Origin: Dreissena polymorpha
Lineage: Eukaryota; Mollusca; Bivalvia; Myida; Dreissenidae
Direction of reading: 5' to 3'
NCBI RefSeq assembly: GCF_020536995.1
Contig: NC_068355.1
Span: forward strand, 4,757,764-4,821,763
Length of the DNA stretch: 64,000 bases
Shown here: positions 59,001 to 64,000 of the stretch, piece by piece
Layout of the letters: every line of letters begins with the position of its first letter
Numbering within the stretch: the first letter of the stretch is position 1
Program-made: the position numbers and the translations under genes
Notes under the pieces: model-generated
Told to the model about the DNA's origin: nothing
What the model saw: the letters and a program-made list of their open reading frames with translations, nothing else
Databases searched by the model: none

Positions 59001-60666
59001 TCACCCTTGAATCTAGCCATTGCATGCTTGTGACAAGTGCTTAATGCAGTCACCCTTGAATCTAGCCATTGCATGCTTGTGACAAGTGCTTAATGCAGTC
59101 AATGTACCCTTGAATCTAGCCATAGCATGCTTGTGACAAGTGCTTAATGCAGTCAACAGTCAATGTACCCTTGAATCTAGCCATTGCATGCTTGTGACAA
59201 GTGCTTAATGCAGTCACCCTTGAATCTAGCCATTGCATGCTTGTGACAAGTGCTTAATGCAGTCAATGTACCCTTGAATCTAGCCATAGCATGCTTGTGA
59301 CAAGTGCTTAATGCAGTCAACAGTCAATGTACCCTTGAATCTAGCCATTGCATGCTTGTGACAAGTGCTTAATGCAGTCACCCTTGAATCTAGCCATTGC
59401 ATGCTTGTGACAAGTGCTTAATGCAGTCACCCTTGAATCTAGCTATTGCATGCTTGTGACAAGTGCTTAATGCAGTCAACAGTCAATGTACCCTTGAATC
59501 TAGCCATTGCATGCTTGTGACAAGTGCTTAATGCAGTCAATGTACCCTTGAATCTAGCCATTGCATGCTTGTGACAAGTGCTTAATGCAGTCACCCTTGA
59601 ATCTAGCCATAGCATGCTTGTGACAAGTGCTTAATGCAGTCACCCTTGAATCTAGCCATAGCATGCTTGTGACAAGTGCTTAATGCAGTCACCCTTGAAT
59701 CTAGCCATTGCATGCTTGTGACAAGTGCTTAATGCAGTCAACAGTCAATGTACCCTTGAATCTAGCCATTGCATGCTTGTGACAAGTGCTTAATGCAGTC
59801 AATGTACCCTTGAATCTAGCCATTGCATGCTTGTGACAAGTGCTTAATGCAGTCACCCTTGAATCTAGCCATTGCATGCTTGTGACAAGTGCTTAATGCA
59901 GTCACCCTTGAATCTAGCCATTGCATGCTTGTGACAAGTGCTTAATGCAGTCAATGTACCCTTGAATCTAGCCATTGCATGCTTGTGACAAGTGCTTAAT
60001 GCAGTCACCCTTGAATCTAGCCATTGCATGCTTGTGACAAGTGCTTAATGCAGTCAACAGTCAATGTACCCTTGAATCTAGCCATTGCATGCTTGTGACA
60101 AGTGCTTAATGCAGTCACCCTTGAATCTAGCCATTGCATGCTTGTGACAAGTGCTTAATGCAGTCACCCTTGAATCTAGCCATAGCATGCTTGTGACAAG
60201 TGCTTAATGCAGTCAATGTACCCTTGAATCTAGCCATTGCATGCTTGTGACAAGTGCTTAATGCAGTCACCCTTGAATCTAGCCATTGCATGCTTGTGAC
60301 AAGTGCTTAATGCAGTCAACAGTCAATGTACCCTTGAATCTAGCCATTGCATGCTTGTGACAAGTGCTTAATGCAGTCACCCTTGAATCTAGCCATTGCA
60401 TGCTTGTGACAAGTGCTTAATGCAGTCAACACAGGCTTATTAGGGATAAGGCATTCCACTTTTATTAAATGTTTGTTCAAAGGAAGTCTCCTTTTAATGG
60501 AAATCCAGTTCAGGCGGAAATTGGCGCTCAAATTAGCCTGTGCAGACTATAAGTAAGTCCTGTACATGTTTCAGGGAAGCATATCACACTGGTGTCCCAC
60601 TCCAAGTTTGTTGGTACATGTCTGGATGCAGCCAACGAGTTGGCAGGGATTGGTGTTGAATGTGAG
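41039..60666 (+). CDS. PDHB: Pyruvate dehydrogenase E1 beta, first 264 codons in 10 exons (3' part off window)
   Basis: Exons 41039-41071, 42513-42572, 43226-43336, 44705-44767, 47579-47614, 50189-50251, 51286-51330, 51679-51856, 53803-53913 and 60575-60666 join in frame (792 nt). E1 beta pairs with E1 alpha in the mitochondrial pyruvate dehydrogenase complex and supplies part of the thiamine-diphosphate site. Residues 1-31 form an R/S/T-rich, acid-free presequence ([11 protein letters not shown] then [20 protein letters not shown]). The PYR domain follows: [63 protein letters not shown] and [14 protein letters not shown]. The C-terminal domain starts at [14 protein letters not shown]. About 95 residues should lie beyond 64000. 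Exons 3-10 are secure. Exon 1 has a weak donor (GTATTT) and rests on presequence logic, phase and Kozak context (CCAAAATGG). Confidence 0.95.
41442..42410. mobile_element. Two nested or tandem TIR ends in PDHB intron 1
   Basis: CCGGTAATCTTGCGC (about 41443) and CCGGTAATCTTGGGCAC (about 41459) stand side by side at the left. GCGCAAGATTACCAGACA occurs twice at the right (about 42183 and 42393). The arrangement fits one element of about 0.75 kb inside or beside another that shares the same 15-bp ends. No ORF is present inside. Confidence 0.65.
42513..42572 (+). CDS. PDHB: PDHB exon 2, transit peptide
   Basis: Sixty bases in phase 0 after GACTGGCTGTAG, encoding [20 protein letters not shown], with donor GTGAGT. 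A minus-strand reading frame over it is a shadow. The join to SMTVRD in exon 3 matches the usual E1 beta start of the mature protein. Confidence 0.75.
43226..43336 (+). CDS. PDHB: PDHB exon 3
   Basis: Encodes [20 protein letters not shown] then [27 protein letters not shown] is the conserved thiamine-diphosphate-site segment of E1 beta. Acceptor ATGCTTCAG, donor GTAGCT. Confidence 0.97.
44255..44494. mobile_element. TTAA-bounded TIR element T4, copy a
   Basis: Begins TTAACCCTTTACCACTAAG and ends with the rough inverse GATAGGGAAAGGGTCAA. It matches copy b at 45267-45515 throughout (GCAAACAGCATAAAACCTGA and AAAGACCTTTCTTCCTAGAT). The CCCT start next to TTAA fits piggyBac-type ends. Confidence 0.75.
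44705..44767 (+). CDS. PDHB: PDHB exon 4
   Basis: Encodes [20 protein letters not shown] plus E, phase 0 at both ends. It corresponds to vertebrate [20 protein letters not shown]. Confidence 0.96.
45267..45515. mobile_element. TTAA-bounded TIR element T4, copy b
   Basis: TTAACCATTTACCACTTAGA at the left and TCTGAGTGGGAAAGGGTTAA at the right, in the same PDHB intron as copy a (intron 4 holds b, intron 3 holds a). TTAA is intact at both ends. Confidence 0.8.
45530..45950. repeat. Tandem units of about 165 bp
   Basis: Two and a half diverged units share CTGTTTCTnC, TTCA.AC..TGTGTT, GACCTGCAATTTAGC..ATTATGCC and AAAGT.GGT.AGG. It lies directly after T4b and before the larger element at 46170. 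Confidence 0.6.
46170..47169 (+). mobile_element. Helentron-like element (copy D) with a core of five 157-bp units
   Basis: Starts ATCCCCACCGAAAAA after TTTTT. The inverted match TTTCGGCGGGGAT lies 35 bp from the 3' end, which closes with GTGACAAGCTCTTGT. Between them, a unit of about 157 bp (TGTCCGGAGCATAACTCTAA, AGATGGCAAGTAGGAGAAG, TTTTTGAATTATCTCCCC) recurs near 46253, 46409, 46567, 46725, 46883 and 47040. Terminal and subterminal layout matches copies A, B and C. It lies in PDHB intron 4. Confidence 0.65.
47355..47560 (+). repeat. Dispersed GATTAGCCTGTG repeat, copy D1
   Basis: Contains CTGATTAGCCTGTGTGGGCT, the near-palindromic GCACAGGCTAATGTGGGACG and the tail AGCATTAAACCC. It ends within about 20-30 bases of the exon-5 acceptor. 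I recall this phrase as very common in Dreissena. Confidence 0.7.
47579..47614 (+). CDS. PDHB: PDHB exon 5 (micro-exon, 12 codons)
   Basis: Encodes [12 protein letters not shown] between ATGTTTCAG and GTAAGT. It is too short to stand out as an ORF but fits exactly between exons 4 and 6. Confidence 0.95.
47803..49093. mobile_element. Possible 1.3 kb TIR element in PDHB intron 5
   Basis: The left edge CAGGGATTATATTTTCCCG and the right edge (minus strand AGGGAACATATTTTTTTCGG) are imperfectly inverted, and both are followed inward by ATCGGTCT. Inside, 48197-48367 is a hairpin-like inverted repeat. No transposase was recognised; the ORFs at 48457-48950 are unassigned. The boundary call is tentative. 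Confidence 0.4.
48197..48367. repeat. 171-bp foldback (imperfect palindrome)
   Basis: Arms of about 70-75 bases: GTTAAGAAATAATTCGTGTA, CAATAACCCACGGCCG and AAGATGCGG at the left are mirrored by CGCATCTAAACTTCC, GGTCGTGGGTTATT and GTACACGAATTATT..GTTTCTAAC at the right. Confidence 0.8.
49770..50150 (+). repeat. Dispersed GATTAGCCTGTG repeat, copy D2
   Basis: Two family phrases, GTCCTGGATTAGCCTGTC (49850) and TTGTCCCTGATAAGCCTGTG (50085), with the tail GCATTTAGCCCAGCTG. The end lies about 40 bases before the exon-6 acceptor. Confidence 0.6.
50189..50251 (+). CDS. PDHB: PDHB exon 6
   Basis: Encodes [20 protein letters not shown] plus H, with acceptor TATTTTTCAG and donor GTAAGA. Without splicing, the frame stays open far into the 30-bp minisatellite that follows. 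Confidence 0.97.
50265..50975. repeat. 30-bp minisatellite in PDHB intron 6, about 23 units
   Basis: The unit is CATACCTGAAATATTGCATT plus ATCTGTGTGA with small variants (ATCCATGTGA, ATCGGTTTGA). It begins about 15 bases after the exon-6 donor. Because 30 is divisible by three, open frames run through it on both strands ([10 protein letters not shown] on the plus strand); none is a gene. Confidence 0.97.
51286..51330 (+). CDS. PDHB: PDHB exon 7
   Basis: Encodes [15 protein letters not shown], phase 0 at both ends, between ATTTCAG and GTGAGT. Confidence 0.96.
51386..51475. repeat. Fragment of T4, copy c
   Basis: TTAATCCTTTACCACTTAGA and TTTGTAGTCCCTTGAAAAGT match the left part of T4a and T4b; the rest is missing. 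Confidence 0.65.
51679..51856 (+). CDS. PDHB: PDHB exon 8
   Basis: Encodes [40 protein letters not shown] and [18 protein letters not shown], ending in phase 1 before GTATAG. This is the most conserved part of the PYR domain. Confidence 0.97.
52320..52730 (+). repeat. Two dispersed repeat fragments (AGCTCACC family and a SINE-like piece)
   Basis: Bases 52331-52510 open TTAGCTCACCTAAAGTGATG, the bivalve repeat phrase also begun at 44524. Bases 52535-52720 carry a weak B-box string (CTGGTTCTGTTCC) and then CCTGATACATTTAGGGCAGT and TGTCAGTTAC, which I recall from the core of bivalve tRNA-derived SINEs. No tail or target duplication was seen. Confidence 0.4.
52890..53140 (+). repeat. Dispersed GATTAGCCTGTG repeat, copy D3
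   Basis: Contains CATGATTAGCCTGTGCAGTC, an inverted partner ACACATGCTAATCTGGGATA and the tail TGCATTAAGCCCAGTTTACC. It ends about 40 bases before the first of the amplified 3' splice-site units. Confidence 0.75.
53159..53802 (+). repeat. 52-bp minisatellite made of the exon-9 splice acceptor, 12 decoy units
   Basis: Each unit is 20 bases of intron end (ACCCTGCCTTTATGTTTCAG) plus 32 bases of exon start (TTGTGTGCCTGGAGAATGAG and ATCATGTACGGT). Decoy exon starts fall at 53179 and then about every 52 bases to 53751; the true exon begins at 53803, exactly 624 bases after the first. The AG is kept in ten decoys and lost in two (units 3 and 5). The array directly abuts exon 9. Confidence 0.95.
53803..53913 (+). 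CDS. PDHB: PDHB exon 9
   Basis: Starts in phase 1 after the last TTTATGTTTCAG and encodes (V)[18 protein letters not shown] then [18 protein letters not shown](G). Its first 32 bases plus 20 bases of the preceding intron are repeated twelve times upstream. Only this last acceptor keeps the frame. Confidence 0.95.
53914..54463. other. PDHB intron 9, start; nothing recognised
   Basis: Unique-looking intron sequence between the exon-9 donor and the large minisatellite. Confidence 0.5.
54464..60428. repeat. 6 kb minisatellite in PDHB intron 9 (49/54/61-bp units)
   Basis: The unit is CCCTTGAATCTAGCCATAGC, ATGCTTGTGACAAGTGCTTA and ATGCAGTCA (49 bp). A second class adds ATGTA (54 bp), and a rarer class near 59150-60330 adds ACAGTCAATGTA (61 bp). 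There are about 115 units. Most differences are an A/T switch (CATAGC or CATTGC). Rare variants recur at fixed offsets: ATGAAGTC at 57627 and 58431, and CTTTATG at 57726 and 58530, 804 bp apart in both cases. This shows higher-order duplication. Minus-strand ORFs ([18 protein letters not shown]) are artefacts. Confidence 0.97.
60429..60570 (+). repeat. Dispersed GATTAGCCTGTG repeat, copy D4 (fragment)
   Basis: Holds the outer parts ACACAGGCTTATTAGGGATA and AAATTAGCCTGTGCAGACTA with a diverged middle. It fills the space between the minisatellite and the exon-10 acceptor. Confidence 0.55.
60575..60666 (+). CDS. PDHB: PDHB exon 10, start of C-terminal domain
   Basis: Encodes (G)[18 protein letters not shown] then [12 protein letters not shown], ending in phase 0 before GTGAGA. 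The next expected residues (VIN.RTIRP) were not found up to 64000. Confidence 0.96.
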
Positions 60667-61040
60667 GTGAGAAATGAGGACAGGTTTATTTGCTGGGTAT
60701 ATTTGTACAAATCTGGATCAAAGCTGAACATGCTCCAGAGATCACACCTTTAAAGGGGCCTTTTCACGTTTTGGTAAATTGACAAAATTAAAAAAAGTTG
60801 TTTCAGATTCGCACATTTTTGTTATAGTTATGCTATTTGTGAGGAAATAATAATGCTGAACATTTACCATGCTCTAAAATATCCGTTATATGCATCTTTT
60901 GACGATTTGAAAACGGGAAAATTATAAAGCGTTGCAACGCAAACAATAATAATTATTTGGAAAGTTCTGTTGTTGTCGTTATATTTTGGGAAACTACGAG
61001 GATTGCTTATATAAGTAAAAACTACATCCGCTCATAGCAT

Positions 61041-61124
61041 TAGCACTGATGGTCGAGTGGTCTAAGCGGGAGACTTTTTACTCCAGGACTCCAGGGGTCA
61101 GTGGTTCGAGCCCTGTTGAGGGTT
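61041..61124 (+). repeat. tRNA-Leu-like core of T2
   Basis: A box TGGTCGAGTGG, variable-arm-type middle and B box GGTTCGAGCCC, followed by a T9 run (61128-61136) that would terminate Pol III. The acceptor stem is not preserved. Confidence 0.65.
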
Positions 61125-61141
61125 ACTTTTTTTTTCCTTTT

Positions 61142-61843
61142 TATACGCCCGTTTTAAAAAAAGTGACGTATTATAGTTTCACCTTGGCGGCGGGCGGGTG
61201 GCGTCCACAGCAGTTTCCTGCATTTCAAGCATTTAGCATGGTTTCCACTCTCTAATTGAAGTAGTTTTTTTTGGACAATATCTAGTTCGAGTTAATATGG
61301 GTCATGCTGGGTCAAAAACTAGGTCACGGGGTCACTACGTGCATTTCAAGCATTTAGCATGGTGTGCGCTCTGTAATAGAAGTAGTTTTCATCCGATAAT
61401 CACCATACTTGGTCAGAGGTTGTATCTAGAAAATATCTAGGTCAAGTTCGAATATGGGTCATGCAGGGTCAAAAACTAGGTCACAGGGTCACTCAGTGCA
61501 TTTCAAGCATTTAGCATGGTGTCCGCTCTCTAATTGAAGTAGTTTTCATCCAATCTTCACCAAATTTGGCCACAAGTTGTGTCTAGACAATATCTTGGTC
61601 AAGTTCAAATATGGGTCATGCCGGGTCAAAAACTAGATCACGAGGTCACTTAGTGCATTTCAAGCATTTAGCATGGTGTTCGTTCTCTAATTGAAGTAGT
61701 TTTCATCTGATCTTCACCAAATTTGGTCAGAAGTTGTGTCTAGATGATATGTAGGTCAAGTTCAAATATGGGTCATGGTAAAGTTATCAAGTTGTCCAAA
61801 ACCTTCAAACGGGCGTATCTTGTGACAGTTTGGCACTCTTGTT
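61142..61843 (+). mobile_element. Helentron-like element (copy C) nested in T2
   Basis: Starts ATACGCCCGTTTT after a T5 run. The inverse AAACGGGCGTAT lies 24 bases from the 3' end, which closes TGACAGTTTGGCACTCTTGTT. The core has about four units of 145-150 bp sharing GTGCATTTCAAGCATTTAGC, TAATTGAAGTAGTTTTCATC and GGGTCATG..GGGTCAAAAAC. The T1 sister shows the unoccupied site (CCTTTTTTAAATTT), so insertion fell inside a T run. Confidence 0.75.
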
Positions 61844-61964
61844 TTAATTGTATTATTGTTCATTTTACTGAAGATTTTTAGGTCTTATATTTAAATTTAT
61901 CAATATAACGCATTTAATAGCAAGCTTCAATACATGCCAAAATTTGTGAAAAGGCCCCCTTTAA

Positions 61965-63066
61965 TATGGGCATATAGCAACATAACTTTTAAAAGCGTGT
62001 CTGCCCCTTTGCTTTGAAATTTAGCATGTAACATTGGATGGTCCTTAAACAATGGCCCTGTGGTAAAATATGGTCAAGTCCTAGGTGTCGCATTTTAATG
62101 TGAACTCAAAAATAAATTCAGTGAGGACTTACTCAAGAGGTGCAATACATGTATTTGTATTTCACATCAGATAGTGGCCCTCTACTTAGTTTGTTCAAAT
62201 GATGCCACTGGGGTCAAAATTGACAACAGTATTATGGTGATGTAAAATGTTTTATTCAGACTTTTATGGCAAGATATGTTCACATTTTTTATACCACTAA
62301 GCTACAGTGTCTCAGTGTTCAAGGATCCTCATGGCAGGCTGTCAAGCGGTCATACTTTTTCCTACTTTTTCCTACTGTTTCCTACTTTTTCATCAGGATC
62401 CTACTTTTTCCTATTTTTTTACCAAATCTTCCTACTATTCCTACTTTTTCATTTTCAATGGAGAATTTTTTTTTTAAAGAGTTAATTTAGTAAACTTGCA
62501 GGATGAATGAATCTATGGCATGACTGTATCCCTGTTAATGTGCATTCATCTAGATGAGACCTGACAACCCATGCTAGCACCTCTTCAGGAGCATAAATAT
62601 TTATTTCTTATGTAACTTTTAAAATTATTGACAAGTTTTTTTTTTTGAAGTAACAATAGTGCCTTGTTTACTTCCTTAGCATTTGTACACTGCAGACTTC
62701 ACTACCTTACACAGTTCCCAGTGATGCAAGAGCTGAGGGAACCCAGTGTTTACTCCAGTTTTATTTTGTTTCCATTGACAACAATTTGACCAAACCTTAT
62801 GCATGTTTACATGATATTGCTGTTTGGAATGTAGAGATATAGAGATACATGTATTGTATGAGTGGTTATTTAATATGGATTTTATTAGACAAGTTATTGG
62901 AAAAAAGATAAAACTGATGCTTTGCCGAGTTTTCATCATTTACAAATATAATGTAATAAATTCTGTATTACATGACAACGGATATGATGTTCTATTGATA
63001 TCATATGTACATCATGTTTAGTAATTAAAGATAAATGCACAGAGCCTAAATGCCCTGATACATTTT
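61965..63066. other. PDHB intron 10; TTTTTCCTAC short repeat at 62352-62450
   Basis: Mostly unique-looking sequence. At 62352-62450 a 10-base word (TTTTTCCTAC) repeats about nine times with slips. No further exon was found. Confidence 0.6.
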
Positions 63067-63411
63067 TATGCTCCCAGTGGGGTGGCATATTGCAGTTGTA
63101 CTGTCAGTCCGTTTGTCTGTCTGTCTGTGTGTGTGTGTCCGTCCGAAAACTTTAATATGGGCCATAACTTTTGCAATATTGAAGATAGCAACTTGATATT
63201 TGGCATGCATGTGTATCTCATGAAGCTGCACATTCTGAGTGGTGAAAGGTGAAGGTCATCCTTCAAGGTCAAAAGTTAAAAAATACAATCCAAGGGAAGT
63301 AATAAGCTTTTAAAGGGAGATAATTTCTAAACCTGCCAAATGATATATTGAAATTTTATTTCAAAGCTGCGCAATAGTGGGCATTGTGTTTCGGACAAAC
63401 ACAATTCTTGT
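63067..63411 (+). mobile_element. Helentron-like element (copy B)
   Basis: Starts ATGCTCCC after TTTTT; AGTGGGCAT lies inverted near the end. It closes with the hairpin TGTTTCGGACAAACA and CAATTCTTGT. It matches copy A (1920-2208) over most of its length and has a longer middle that includes a GTCTGTCTGTGTGTG run. Confidence 0.65.
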
Positions 63412-64000
63412 CTAATGATGCCATTGCTAGTGAGGTAACTTCAAGGTGTTAAAGCGAAGTATTAAAATTATTAAACGGCATTATTACACTCCCGCAAAGT
63501 CATCAATAATGTAAAAGCCATTATTTGAAACTGGAATAAACAATGTAGTGCAACTGTTTCATTGCCCAATCAATGCTGTCATAAAAGATGTCAGGTGATA
63601 AGGTCCTATCTCCAGTTGCATAATCTGCTCTGCAATGACCAGTCATTTTGAATGTAACTTAAGTCATTATAACTGCACCCTATTGTCAATTTAAAGGTTT
63701 CACAATGTAGCTGTAGCAGAGCATTGACACTGCTTTATATACTAGTATTAATCTTGTACAACAAGTTGGTGATAACTAAATAAATTTGGTCTTCTGCTTA
63801 AGGATATAACATGCACAATATAATTACCATTTTTATATCGATACACAGAAGACCTCTAACCACTTATTTGATGATACACCAAAATGAACAGCATCTAATT
63901 ACATGTATACTTCTTTATCAGGGTAGCTTTGCTTGAAACTTAATTATCATAGATACACTATAAGTGCTAAAATTCCTAGTGGGAAAACAAAGTTTAACCC
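63412..64000. other. PDHB intron continues; nothing recognised
   Basis: No exon or repeat was recognised. The last bases (GTTTAACCC) could be the start of another T4-type end, but the window stops. Confidence 0.4.

Larger units (their letters stand above)
60750..61964 (+). mobile_element. TTAA-bounded TIR element T2 with tRNA-like core and nested insertion
   Basis: The left end TTAAAGGGGCCTTTTCACG is inverted at the right as GTGAAAAGGCCCCCTTTAA. A class-II tRNA-like stretch lies at 61041-61124. The element matches T1 (31111-31616), read in reverse, on both sides of a 0.7 kb insertion at 61142-61843. It lies in PDHB intron 10. Confidence 0.8.

Noticed and set aside
54791-60531. Minus-strand ORFs of 63-126 codons with [18 protein letters not shown] repeats
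   Set aside because: They are generated by the 49/54-bp minisatellite and open only where unit lengths happen to keep frame.

Overview
The window is nuclear DNA from an animal, most likely a bivalve mollusc. Dreissena (zebra or quagga mussel) is my best guess, from recalled repeat families and not from any search. The signs are AT-rich sequence, small exons with GT-AG introns, two metazoan mitochondrial genes, and a dense load of non-LTR retrotransposons, TIR elements, rolling-circle-like elements and tandem repeats. No bacterial operon, CRISPR array or intact tRNA gene is visible.

Layout. 1-2960: two LINE remnants on the minus strand, one carrying a small inserted element. 2961-7320: empty sequence and a 1.1 kb CTGT-type array. 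7322-12030: copy R1 of a dispersed repeat and a second minus-strand LINE. 12031-17440: short tandem and direct repeats, a degenerate satellite, and a TIR element interrupted by a second transposon. 17445-21585: a decayed minus-strand Ty3-type LTR fossil. 21586-27126: repeats, including a large inverted pair (R2/R3). 28839-29013: a 25-bp tandem repeat just upstream of gene 1.

Gene 1 (29497-37458, +) is the mitochondrial phosphate carrier SLC25A3. Five exons give all three carrier repeats and the stop codon; the N-terminal exon was not found. Gene 2 (41039-60666 and beyond the window, +) is the pyruvate dehydrogenase E1 beta subunit, PDHB. Ten exons (792 nt, 264 codons) are readable, from a putative start codon through the transit peptide and the thiamine-diphosphate (PYR) domain to the start of the C-terminal domain. 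Both products act in mitochondrial energy metabolism: one imports phosphate for ATP synthesis, the other feeds pyruvate into the TCA cycle.

The most unusual material is in PDHB. The boundary between its eighth intron and ninth exon has been amplified into twelve 52-bp decoy copies of the 3' splice site. A 6 kb, 49/54/61-bp minisatellite fills the next intron. A 30-bp minisatellite keeps the exon-6 reading frame open through an intron. One dispersed repeat family sits just upstream of four acceptors. The start codon lies 22 bp from the end of a TIR element. Across the window, three TTAA-bounded TIR elements contain tRNA-like Pol III cores, and four elements share Helentron-like ends.
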